A stretch of DNA of 45,619 nucleotides from Tissierella sp. (GTDB lineage: Bacteria > Bacillota > Clostridia > Tissierellales > Tissierellaceae): contig JAAYGX010000076.1 of NCBI GenBank assembly GCA_012735585.1, positions 1 to 45,619 on the forward strand. Direction: 5' to 3'. The notes under the pieces were generated by a model that was not told the origin of the DNA, searched no databases, and worked only from the letters and a program-made list of their open reading frames with translations. The position numbers and the translations under genes were made by a program. Of this stretch, positions 17,686 to 25,646 are shown one piece after another; within the stretch, counting starts at the first letter, position 1, and each line of letters begins with the position of its first letter.

Positions 17686-18732
17686 TTACTCAGCTAAAGC
17701 CTTTCCAATATCTTCAAATAACTCTAGATAAGTTTGTATTGATTCATTTGTATAAGTATCGTTTGGTGCATAAAGAATTTTTTCTTCAGTAACAGCTTTT
17801 GTATTTTGAAGTGCAGGTGAATTATCTATCACATCTTGGGCTGGAACTGAATCAGCCGCAGAAGATGTTGCAGCATCACGGTCTAGTACAAAGATCCAAT
17901 CAGGATTACTTTGTGCAATAGCTTCAACTGAAATATCATCACCTTGATGATCAGAAGTAGTACTACCAACTTCTAATGCTGGAACCCATCCAAAGATTTC
18001 ATACATTGGTCCCCAAACTCTCCCTGTATGAGGAGCTGAAAAACCAATATTTCCACCAGAAACTACAACACTCATAATTGTATCATTTCCATTATAAGCA
18101 GATTTAGCACTTTCTATAGCCTGATCAAATTCAGCTACTAAGTTTTCCGCTTCTTCATTTTTATCAAATATTTGTCCTAAAGAAATTGTAGCATCTTTAA
18201 GACCATTTACTAAGTTTTCTCCAGGTGTTGCACTTGTCTCAGATACGTCAATATTAAGATCGATAACTGCCGCATTTGGTACTAATGCTTTTATATCATC
18301 ATAAAAACTAGCAAATCTTTGTCCAACTATTACTAATTCAGGGTCTACAGCTGCTATAATTTCAAGATTTGGTTCCCTATGATTTCCTATATCTAAAACT
18401 GACTCATCTGCCACATATGGTGAATCCGCAGGCATTACAGCTTTTGGAGCAGCCGCTAATTCTATTCCCCAATCAGATAGAGTTTCAAAAGTTCTATTGT
18501 CTAAGGCTACTACGTTCTTTGGATTTACAGGAACAGTAACAGTTCCGTGTGCATCTGTTATTTCAACAGTTGTAGGTTCATCTACTTGGTCATTATCAGG
18601 TTGAACAGACTCATTTACCTTATCGTCCGTATCAGGCTGAACTGTTTCATTACCTTGGCTTGTACAAGCCGTTAACATTAAAGCAAAAACTGCTACTAGC
18701 AATATTAAATTAAAAAATTTTGACTTTCTCAT
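17686..18732 (-). CDS. yclQ: Siderophore-binding lipoprotein (YclQ-like)
   Basis: 348 residues. Signal peptide with lipobox LTAC (Cys at about 23), then an acidic linker with a repeated VQPD/VNESVQPD pattern, then a class III periplasmic-binding fold beginning ITDAHGTVTVPVNPKNVVALDNR. The phrase TFETLSDWGIELAAAPKAVMP is typical of YclQ-type petrobactin/catecholate binding proteins. It is first gene of the operon, directly downstream of a Fur-controlled promoter. Confidence 0.93.
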   Translation of the reverse strand: MRKSKFFNLILLVAVFALMLTACTSQGNETVQPDTDDKVNESVQPDNDQVDEPTTVEITDAHGTVTVPVNPKNVVALDNRTFETLSDWGIELAAAPKAVMPADSPYVADESVLDIGNHREPNLEIIAAVDPELVIVGQRFASFYDDIKALVPNAAVIDLNIDVSETSATPGENLVNGLKDATISLGQIFDKNEEAENLVAEFDQAIESAKSAYNGNDTIMSVVVSGGNIGFSAPHTGRVWGPMYEIFGWVPALEVGSTTSDHQGDDISVEAIAQSNPDWIFVLDRDAATSSAADSVPAQDVIDNSPALQNTKAVTEEKILYAPNDTYTNESIQTYLELFEDIGKALAE

Positions 18733-18817
18733 ATCTTTCTCCTTGTATATGTATATTTTTTTGTATTTTTTCTCTATTGGATTATTGTGCGCAGCAATAA
18801 TTCAAACCTTATCAATT

Positions 18818-18836
18818 GATAATGATTATCAATATC
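18818..18836 (-). promoter_or_regulatory. Fur box
   Basis: GATAATGATTATCAATATC matches the 19-base Fur consensus at 18 positions. It covers about +1 to +19 of the predicted transcript, so iron-loaded Fur should block the siderophore operon. Confidence 0.92.
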
Positions 18837-18843
18837 AATGATA

Positions 18844-18872
18844 ATAATACCACCTTTTTTATAATATGTCAA
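18844..18872 (-). promoter_or_regulatory. Sigma-A promoter of the siderophore operon
   Basis: TTGACA (18872-18867), 17-base spacer, TATTAT (18849-18844), directly upstream of the Fur box. Confidence 0.85.
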
Positions 18873-18881
18873 TAAGTTATG

Positions 18882-18914
18882 AAAAAAAGCCTAGTAAATT
18901 ACTAGGCTTTTTTT
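18882..18914. terminator. Terminator of uppP
   Basis: AAAAAAAGCCTAGTA, ATT, TACTAGGCTTTTTTT: a strong stem with a T run on either strand. Confidence 0.92.
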
Positions 18915-18959
18915 ATAGGATCTAAATATCTTATTATTTTTTCTTATTTAATTAAAAAT

Positions 18960-19787
18960 TTAAACACCAAAGAAAGCAAAATATCCTAAAACTAAAATTC
19001 CAAGTACGATTCTATACCAACCAAAGGCTTTAAAATCATTGTTCTTAATGTATTTTAATAAGAATTTAATAGCAACTAAGGATACTACAAAAGCTACTAC
19101 CATACCTGTAATGAGTATTCCTAGCTCCATACTAGTAAAATCCAATCCAAATTTATATAGTTTTAAAGCACTAGCACCAAACATTACTGGAATTGATAGA
19201 AAAAATGAATACTCTGCTGCTATGCTTCTTGATGTGCCAAGTATGATTGCTCCTATAATTGTAGCTCCCGATCTTGAGGTTCCTGGTATCAATGCTAATA
19301 CTTGAAACACCCCTATTAAAAATGCTGTGGTATAAGTTAACTGATTAAAGTTATTTATTATAGGTCTTTTATCCTTATTACGATTCTCTATAATTATAAA
19401 TAATATACCGTATAATATGAGAGTAAATGCTACTACTATATAATTATAAAAATGCTCATTTAGCCAATCGTCGAATAATACACCTAATACCCCTGCTGGT
19501 ATAACACCTATTATAACCTTATACCAAATTGACATTGTATCCTTTTTTTCTTTAATTGATTTCCTTGGTGAAAAGGGATTTAGTTTATTAAAATAGAGCA
19601 AAACTACTGCCAGAATTGCTCCTAACTGAATCACAACAAAAAACATCTCCTTAAATTCAGCGGATGCATTTAACTGTATAAATTCCTCTACTAATATCAT
19701 ATGTCCCGTACTACTTTTGGGAAGCCACTCTGTAATACCTTCGACTATCCCAAGAAAAATCGCCTTTAATATTTCAATAAAAAACAT
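18960..19787 (-). CDS. uppP: Undecaprenyl-diphosphatase UppP (BacA)
   Basis: 275 residues, polytopic membrane enzyme that recycles undecaprenyl diphosphate for cell-wall synthesis and gives bacitracin tolerance. Catalytic motifs: [15 protein letters not shown] near the N-terminus and [10 protein letters not shown] in the middle. The start is ATG 19787, preceded by GGAGG; an upstream in-frame ATG (19853) would add 22 residues unlike the family. It is monocistronic with its own terminator. Confidence 0.95.
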   Translation of the reverse strand: MFFIEILKAIFLGIVEGITEWLPKSSTGHMILVEEFIQLNASAEFKEMFFVVIQLGAILAVVLLYFNKLNPFSPRKSIKEKKDTMSIWYKVIIGVIPAGVLGVLFDDWLNEHFYNYIVVAFTLILYGILFIIIENRNKDKRPIINNFNQLTYTTAFLIGVFQVLALIPGTSRSGATIIGAIILGTSRSIAAEYSFFLSIPVMFGASALKLYKFGLDFTSMELGILITGMVVAFVVSLVAIKFLLKYIKNNDFKAFGWYRIVLGILVLGYFAFFGV

Positions 19788-19989
19788 AAAACTATTACCT
19801 CCACAATATGTATTATTTATATTAATAAAACCTCCTACAGTTTCACTGCACATTTAAGTATTATACCATAGATTATGTCAGGAATTTTAAGAAATTACAA
19901 AAACCAAAGATTGTTTATTTAATATCTTAGTGTTTAATCTTTTCATTTTCGGAGATATATAAAGTACATATGAGAACGTTGATCAATTG

Positions 19990-19995
19990 TATAAT
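19990..19995 (+). promoter_or_regulatory. Likely -10 element of the pdh operon
   Basis: TATAAT about 25 bases before the pdhA ATG. No good -35 is seen at 16-18 bases upstream. A palindrome TTGATCAA lies just before it, so an activator site is possible. Confidence 0.4.
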
Positions 19996-20019
19996 TTAAA
20001 TTTAAGGGGGTAAAATTTT

Positions 20020-21102
20020 ATGCGTCTTGAAGATTATAATCCACTAGAGAATAAGGAATTTTCAATTCTGAATTCTGATGGGGAAATAATTAATGAAAAG
20101 GATTTACCAGATTTTACAGATGAAGAGCTTTTATATCTATATAAAACCATGTTATACACCAGAACAATAGATGAAAAAGCTTTATCTTATCAAAGACAAG
20201 GTAGAATGTTAACTTACGCTCCAAATACTGGTCAAGAAGCTGCTCAAGTTGGTAGCGCATATGCTATGAAGGATGAAGATTGGCTTGTGCCTGCCTTTAG
20301 AGAATTAGGAGCTTGGCTTGTAAAAGGTGTTCCCCTAAAGAATATTTATCTTTATTGGTATGGTAACGAATGGGGAAGCTATATGCCGGAAGGTGTAAGA
20401 GTACTTCCAATATCAATTCCAATTGCTTCACAACTACAACATGCAGCCGGTATTGGAATGGCAAATAATATCAAAGGTGAAAAGTCAGTTGCAGTTGGTT
20501 ATGTAGGCGATGGTGGAACTTCGGAAGGGGATTTTCATGAAGCTCTAAACTTTGCAGCTGTATTTAAAGCTCCAGTTGTATTTATCGTTCAAAATAATCA
20601 ATATGCGATTTCAACCCACAGAAATATACAAACTATGAGTAAAAATATAGCTATGAAAGCTGTTGCTTATGGTATGCCAGGTATATTAGTTGATGGAAAT
20701 GATATATTTGCTGTATACGCAGCTACTAAAGAGGCTATTGAAAGAGCACGAAATGGTGAAGGACCTACTCTTATAGAGGCCTACACCTATAGATTAGGAG
20801 CACATACTACTTCTGATGATCCTACTAAATATAGGGAAGATGAAGAAGTTGAGAAATGGAAACCTAAGGATCCTATTTTAAGATTTAAAATTTATCTTAA
20901 GAATAAAGGGATACTCACTGATGAATGGGAAGAAAAGACATTAGACGAATTGGAAAAAGAAGTAATGTCTACATTTGAATCCATTGAAAATAAATCAGAT
21001 ACAGAGATCGATGATATATTTAAATATCATTATGAAACTATGCCTCCTCAATTAGAGGAACAACTAACTGAGTACAAATCTTTTTTAGAAGGAGGTAAAT
21101 AA
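20020..21102 (+). CDS. pdhA: Pyruvate dehydrogenase E1 alpha subunit
   Basis: 360 residues, thiamine-diphosphate enzyme subunit. The ThDP motif runs from GDGGTSEGDFHEA to VQNNQYA. The N-terminus (FSILNSDGEIINEKDLPDFTDEELLYLY) follows Firmicute PdhA rather than acetoin dehydrogenase. With pdhB it decarboxylates pyruvate and reductively acetylates the E2 lipoyl arm. RBS AAGGGGG. It is first of four genes with gaps of 1, 14 and 16 bases. A branched-chain 2-oxoacid role cannot be fully excluded. Confidence 0.92.
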   Translation: MRLEDYNPLENKEFSILNSDGEIINEKDLPDFTDEELLYLYKTMLYTRTIDEKALSYQRQGRMLTYAPNTGQEAAQVGSAYAMKDEDWLVPAFRELGAWLVKGVPLKNIYLYWYGNEWGSYMPEGVRVLPISIPIASQLQHAAGIGMANNIKGEKSVAVGYVGDGGTSEGDFHEALNFAAVFKAPVVFIVQNNQYAISTHRNIQTMSKNIAMKAVAYGMPGILVDGNDIFAVYAATKEAIERARNGEGPTLIEAYTYRLGAHTTSDDPTKYREDEEVEKWKPKDPILRFKIYLKNKGILTDEWEEKTLDELEKEVMSTFESIENKSDTEIDDIFKYHYETMPPQLEEQLTEYKSFLEGGK

Positions 21103-21103
21103 A

Positions 21104-22084
21104 ATGGCTAATACTCTAAATATAGTTCAAGCAGTTAATCAAGCATTAATGAATGAATTAGAATTGGATAAATCCGTGGTAGTATATGGGGAAGACGTAG
21201 GTCTAGAAGGTGGCGTATTTAGGGCTACTGTTGATCTTCAAAAGAAGTTTGGTAAAGAGAGGGTATTTGATAGTCCTCTTGCTGAATCCGGCATAGCCGG
21301 GACTGCAGTAGGTATGGCTGTAACAGGACTGAAACCTGTTATAGAGATGCAATTCTCAGGCTTTGCATACCCTGCCTTTAACCAAATCATAAGTCATGTG
21401 GCAAGAATGCGTAATAGATCCAGAGGTAGATATACAGCTCCTATAGTTATTCGAGCACCTTATGGTGGTGGGATTAGAGCATTGGAGCATCATTCTGAAA
21501 GTACAGAAGCACTATATGCTCAGATACCAGGATTAAAGGTTGTTATACCTTCCACTCCTTATGATGCTAAGGGACTTTTAATAGCTGCAATTCGGGACCC
21601 TGACCCAGTTATTTTCTGGGAGCCTAAGAGAATATATAGAGCTTTTAAACAGGAAATCCCTGAGGAAGCATATGAGATTCCAATTGGTAAAGCAAAGATC
21701 CTTCAAGAAGGTGAGGATATCACTATCGTTACTTGGGGTGCAATGGTTAGAGATGTGCAAAAAGCTGTGGATTTAATTAAAAATGAAAATATCAGTCCTG
21801 AAATTATAGATCTACGTACAATCGCTCCAATGGATAGAGATAGTTTTATAGAATCGGTTAAGAAAACTGGAAGAATATTAGTTGTCCATGAAGCACCTAA
21901 AACCTTAGGTGTAGGAGCAGAGATCATCTCTATTGTTAATGAAAAGGCATTCTTGTATCTAGAAGCGCCACCAACCAGACTGACTGGTTTTGATACTACC
22001 TTCCCATTACCTAGGGGAGAAAAACACTATATTCCTACCCCAGAAAGAATTGCAAAAACAATCTTAGAAGTTGTTAGATATTAG
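21104..22084 (+). CDS. pdhB: Pyruvate dehydrogenase E1 beta subunit
   Basis: 326 residues, normal length. Starts NIVQAVNQALMNELELDKSVVVYGEDVG, with FDSPLAESGIAGTAVGMAVTGLKPV and the C-terminal transketolase domain (DLRTIAPMD, EAPKTLGVGAEI). It forms the alpha2beta2 E1 with the preceding gene, only one base away. RBS GGAGG lies within the end of pdhA. Confidence 0.95.
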   Translation: MANTLNIVQAVNQALMNELELDKSVVVYGEDVGLEGGVFRATVDLQKKFGKERVFDSPLAESGIAGTAVGMAVTGLKPVIEMQFSGFAYPAFNQIISHVARMRNRSRGRYTAPIVIRAPYGGGIRALEHHSESTEALYAQIPGLKVVIPSTPYDAKGLLIAAIRDPDPVIFWEPKRIYRAFKQEIPEEAYEIPIGKAKILQEGEDITIVTWGAMVRDVQKAVDLIKNENISPEIIDLRTIAPMDRDSFIESVKKTGRILVVHEAPKTLGVGAEIISIVNEKAFLYLEAPPTRLTGFDTTFPLPRGEKHYIPTPERIAKTILEVVRY

Positions 22085-22098
22085 AGGAGGTTAGAATA

Positions 22099-23412
22099 AT
22101 GAAATTTGATTTTCTTTTCCCTGATATAGGAGAGGGTCTTGATGAAGGTGTCATAATGAAATGGCTAGTTGATGAAGGTGATATGATTAATGAAGGTGAT
22201 TCTGTTGCAGAAGTTGAAACAGATAAAGTTACTGCAGAGATTCCTTCACCTAAATCAGGTAAAGTTGGAAAACTAATGTATAAAGAAGGGGACACTGTTA
22301 ATGTTGGTGAAGTTCTTATTACCATAGAAATTGAAGGTGGAGAAAGTTCTGAGGCAGAAGAATCAGTAGAATCCACTGAGCCAGAAGCAGTGGAAGAGGA
22401 AACTGCAGGTGTTGTAGGTGAAGTCATTGCTTCATCAGAAGTTATACCTCCTAGTACTGAAGAAGTAAAACTATCGACTGCCCCAAGTAAGGGTAAGAAA
22501 GTTCTAGCTACTCCTGTTGCAAGAAAAATGGCGAAGGACTTAGGTATTGATATATCAACTATAGTAGGTACTGGACCAAATGGTAGAGTTATGAAAGAGG
22601 ATATACAAAAATCTAAGGGCGAAGCTCCTACTACAATAGAAAATGCTAAGGCTGAAGAAGTTCCTCCAAAATCTCCAGCACCAGTTCCACCAACATTGGC
22701 TACAGCTCAAGAAATTGAAGAGAGGGTTCCTCTAACGAAGATAAGAAAGACCATATCAGAGCGTATGAGCCAATCAAGATTCACTATTCCTCATACAACT
22801 GCTATGGATGAAATTGATATTAGTAAATTAGATGAGTTTAGAAAAAAATATAAAGATTTATTAATAGAGGAAGATGTAAAATTAACTTATTTACCATTTA
22901 TTATAAAGGCTGTAATAGTAGCGCTGAAGAAGTTCCCAGAGTTTAATTCCACATTAGATGAAGCCAGTGAAGAGCTTATCCTAAAATACTTCTATAATAT
23001 TGGCATCGCTACGGATACAGATAGAGGTCTTATGGTTCCTGTAGTTAAGGATGCTGATAAGCTAAGTATTGTTGAACTGGCTAAAGTGATAGAAGATGTA
23101 AGTACTAGAGCCAAAGAAAACAAATCTGCAATTCATGAACTAAGAGGCGGCACTTTTACAATTACTAATTATGGATCAATAGGTGGACACTTTGGGATAC
23201 CAATTATCAATTATCCTGAATCAGCAATACTAGGTTTAGGAAGAGTTGTAAAGAAACCTATTGTGAAAGATGACGAAATTGTAATTGCTAAAGTATTACC
23301 TGTATCATTATCCTATGACCATAGGACCATTGACGGAGCAAGTGGATCACATTTTATAAATCTATTAAAAGAACTTCTAAGTGACCCAGATATGTTGCTC
23401 CTAAGAGCTTAA
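22099..23412 (+). CDS. pdhC: Dihydrolipoamide acetyltransferase E2
   Basis: 437 residues. One lipoyl domain (about 1-78) with the lipoylated Lys43 in ETDKVTAEIPSP, an acidic linker, a peripheral subunit-binding domain (about 135-170, ATPVARKMAKDLGIDI), a Pro/Ala-rich linker, and the acyltransferase core with catalytic HRTIDGA near the C-terminus. It transfers acetyl groups to CoA and forms the core of the complex. No lipoate ligase gene is in view. Confidence 0.95.
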   Translation: MKFDFLFPDIGEGLDEGVIMKWLVDEGDMINEGDSVAEVETDKVTAEIPSPKSGKVGKLMYKEGDTVNVGEVLITIEIEGGESSEAEESVESTEPEAVEEETAGVVGEVIASSEVIPPSTEEVKLSTAPSKGKKVLATPVARKMAKDLGIDISTIVGTGPNGRVMKEDIQKSKGEAPTTIENAKAEEVPPKSPAPVPPTLATAQEIEERVPLTKIRKTISERMSQSRFTIPHTTAMDEIDISKLDEFRKKYKDLLIEEDVKLTYLPFIIKAVIVALKKFPEFNSTLDEASEELILKYFYNIGIATDTDRGLMVPVVKDADKLSIVELAKVIEDVSTRAKENKSAIHELRGGTFTITNYGSIGGHFGIPIINYPESAILGLGRVVKKPIVKDDEIVIAKVLPVSLSYDHRTIDGASGSHFINLLKELLSDPDMLLLRA

Positions 23413-23428
23413 AGGATAAGGTGATGAT

Positions 23429-24808
23429 ATGGATAGATATGATATTGTAGTTCTAGGGGGAGGCCCTGGGGGTTATGTAGCAGCTATTAAAGCAGCTCAA
23501 TTAGGTGCAAAAGTAGCTGTAGTAGAAAAAGATAGATTGGGAGGGGTATGCCTCAATTGGGGCTGTATCCCTACTAAAACCATGTTGGTAACTGCAAAGC
23601 ATTTCAAAGATATTTTAAGGGCAGAGGAATTTGGCATCAAGGGTATCGATACTTCTAGGGTGGATATTGACTGGAAATCATTACTTGAAAGAAAAGATAC
23701 AGTGGTAAATCGACTTGTATCAGGAATAGAAATGCTCTTTAAAAAGAATAAAATTGATTTCTTTGATGGTATGGGAACTGTTATCAACAAAAATCAAATC
23801 GAAGTTAATGGAGAAACCATAAATTTTGATAAACTTATAATTGCAACAGGTGCTTCAAGTAAATATGTGGATATACCTGGAGTAGATGAAATTATCAAAT
23901 CAGGTAAAGCCATGGATAACTATGGAATTTTTCAATTAGAGGATATTCCTAAGGAAATAGTAATCATTGGGGCTAATGTTTATGCTATTGAATTCGCTAC
24001 TCTATTTAATTCCATAGGTTCAAATGTTACCTTAATTCATAATGGAAAACAAATACTTCCATTTATAGAAAATGAATTGGCTAAGACTTTGGAAAGACAA
24101 CTTAAAAAAGATGGTGTAAAAGTAGTTTCTCAGGCCAGTTTTAAGAAAGTCAAAAATGGAGAAATTATAGTTGAGCATAAAGGCAAAGATAAGGCTTTCT
24201 CTGGGGATAAATATATGTTATTCCTTGGAACCCAAGCAAATCTAAATGGCCTTGAAAATCTTAACTTAAAATTAGGTCCTAAAGGATTTATAGAAACCAA
24301 TGATCAAATGGAAACCAGTGTAGATGGCGTATATGCCATAGGTGATGTCATAGGTAAGTACCCATTGGCTCATGTAGCCTCTGCTGAAGGTATCGTGGCA
24401 GCGGAAAATATCATGGGGATGACAAGTAAGTTAAATTATAATCTGGTTCCATCTGTGGTATATAGCTTCCCTGAACTAGCAAGTGTTGGAATTACTGAAG
24501 AGGAAGCTAAGGAACAAGGGCTTGACTTTAAGGTAAGTAAATTCCCATTGATGGCAAATGGAATGGCCATAGCCAACGGAGAGACCGTTGGATTTGTAAA
24601 AATTATATCAGATAATGAATATGGTGAAATTATTGGCACACATATCATGGCAAGTCATGCCAGTGATATGATCTCTAAGGCAGTTGCCTTAATGCAAATC
24701 GAAGGGACAGTATATGATTTGGCTAAGACGATCCATCCACATCCTACCTTTGCCGAAGCAATGGTTGAGGCAGCCTATGGGGCAATAGATAAACCAATTC
24801 ATATATAA
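23429..24808 (+). CDS. pdhD: Dihydrolipoamide dehydrogenase E3, with atypical NAD motif
   Basis: 459 residues. FAD motif GGGPGGYVAAI, redox pair Cys41/Cys46 in GGVCLNWGCIPTK, second FAD motif (VYAIGDVIGKYPLAHVA) and the His-Glu dyad in HPHPTFAEAM are all intact. The NAD-binding Rossmann motif, usually GGGxIGxE, reads GANVYAIE (181-188), so two glycines are replaced (Asn183, Ala186). The usual GRRPN-like stretch reads GTQAN. It closes the pdh operon. It is clearly of the E3 family, but NAD handling may differ or another acceptor may be used. Confidence 0.88.
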   Translation: MDRYDIVVLGGGPGGYVAAIKAAQLGAKVAVVEKDRLGGVCLNWGCIPTKTMLVTAKHFKDILRAEEFGIKGIDTSRVDIDWKSLLERKDTVVNRLVSGIEMLFKKNKIDFFDGMGTVINKNQIEVNGETINFDKLIIATGASSKYVDIPGVDEIIKSGKAMDNYGIFQLEDIPKEIVIIGANVYAIEFATLFNSIGSNVTLIHNGKQILPFIENELAKTLERQLKKDGVKVVSQASFKKVKNGEIIVEHKGKDKAFSGDKYMLFLGTQANLNGLENLNLKLGPKGFIETNDQMETSVDGVYAIGDVIGKYPLAHVASAEGIVAAENIMGMTSKLNYNLVPSVVYSFPELASVGITEEEAKEQGLDFKVSKFPLMANGMAIANGETVGFVKIISDNEYGEIIGTHIMASHASDMISKAVALMQIEGTVYDLAKTIHPHPTFAEAMVEAAYGAIDKPIHI

Positions 24809-24843
24809 ATGAATTTAAGGGGCAGCGAAAGCTACCCTACAAT

Positions 24844-24881
24844 GGGACAGATAGTCACGGTCAGGACTCCTGTCCCTTTTT
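24844..24881 (+). terminator. Terminator of the pdh operon
   Basis: GGGACAG ... CTGTCCC followed by TTTTTG, with an inner AGTC/GACT pair. A second small hairpin with a GAAA loop (24819-24838) precedes it. Confidence 0.8.
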
Positions 24882-24923
24882 GTTTGCTTACTCTTTAGGA
24901 TTTAAGTATTTAATCCAGCTCAT

Positions 24924-24952
24924 TTGTCTTTATTGCCCATATGTGATAATAT
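24924..24952 (+). promoter_or_regulatory. Probable promoter of the PhnA-like gene
   Basis: TTGTCT (24924-24929), 17-base spacer, TAATAT (24947-24952). Confidence 0.5.
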
Positions 24953-25012
24953 GTAGAGCTGACAAGCACTATAAATAATTATTCAATATATAAAGAATGG
25001 GGGATTATAACA

Positions 25013-25354
25013 ATGCCAAATTTACCAAATTGTCCAGAGTGTAATTCTCAGTATACTTATGAAGATGGCGCTTTATTAGTATGTCCTGAATGTGCTCACG
25101 AATGGACCCTTGAATCTCAAGAGGATAGCGTACCAGAGGAAAAGATATATAAAGATGCTCATGGCACTATATTAAATGATGGGGATTCAGTAACAGTTAT
25201 AAAGGATTTAAAAATCAAAGGAAGCTCATCTGTAGTAAAGCGAGGTACAAAGGTTAATAATATCAAATTAATTGATGAGGATCATGATATCGACTGTAAA
25301 ATCGATGGTATCGGTGCTATGAAATTAAAGACTGAGTTTGTGAAGAAATTATAA
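25013..25354 (+). CDS. PhnA/YjdM-family zinc-ribbon protein
   Basis: 113 residues. An N-terminal zinc ribbon of two Cys pairs (CPECNSQY and CPECAHEW) is followed by the PhnA domain ([26 protein letters not shown]). Despite the historic name, members usually lie outside phosphonate operons and their role is not established. Length is normal. RBS GGGGG. It is monocistronic. Confidence 0.92.
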   Translation: MPNLPNCPECNSQYTYEDGALLVCPECAHEWTLESQEDSVPEEKIYKDAHGTILNDGDSVTVIKDLKIKGSSSVVKRGTKVNNIKLIDEDHDIDCKIDGIGAMKLKTEFVKKL

Positions 25355-25412
25355 TATCAGAATAGGGCAACCAAGGTAGGCCCCTACTTTGCCTGGCTAG
25401 GATAGCAGTGTC

Positions 25413-25445
25413 TGCGACAATGGGGGACGGTTCTCTTTTGTCGCA
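25413..25445. repeat. Palindromic intergenic element with TGCGACAA arms
   Basis: TGCGACAA, 17 bases including GGGGGACGGTTCTC, then TTGTCGCA: perfect 8-bp arms. The GGGACGGTTCT core recalls REP-type elements tied to tyrosine (IS200-like) transposases in Firmicutes; that link is from memory. Confidence 0.55.
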
Positions 25446-25446
25446 T

Positions 25447-25473
25447 GTCATTCTGCGCCAGAGGCGAAGAATC
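25447..25473. repeat. REP-like element, copy 2, inverse of 4209-4236
   Basis: GTCATTCTG, 9 bases, CGAAGAATC. It has the same conserved ends as copy 1 on the other strand. Confidence 0.5.
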
Positions 25474-25570
25474 TTTGAGCCTGATTGTACTTGGCTCTAA
25501 AGAAGGAGTCCGGGGTCAAGATCCTTCACATTCATTCAGATACCATAGGAAATCAATATAATACAATAAT

Positions 25571-25609
25571 AAAAAAAGAGATAATGATAAAAATCATTGT
25601 CTCTTTTTT
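25571..25609. terminator. Bidirectional terminator before the ABC exporter genes
   Basis: AAAAAAGAGATAATGAT pairs with ATCATTGTCTCTTTTTT. It ends the minus-strand exporter operon and any plus-strand read-through. Confidence 0.9.
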
Positions 25610-25646
25610 ATTAAGGGATAGCTAGGCTATCCCCTCCATTATACTA

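Noticed and set aside
20020-23412. The E1-E2 genes as an acetoin dehydrogenase
   Set aside because: The E1 alpha N-terminus and E2 domain order are closer to PdhA and PdhC of Firmicutes, and no acetoin regulator or acoR-like gene is adjacent; not fully excluded.
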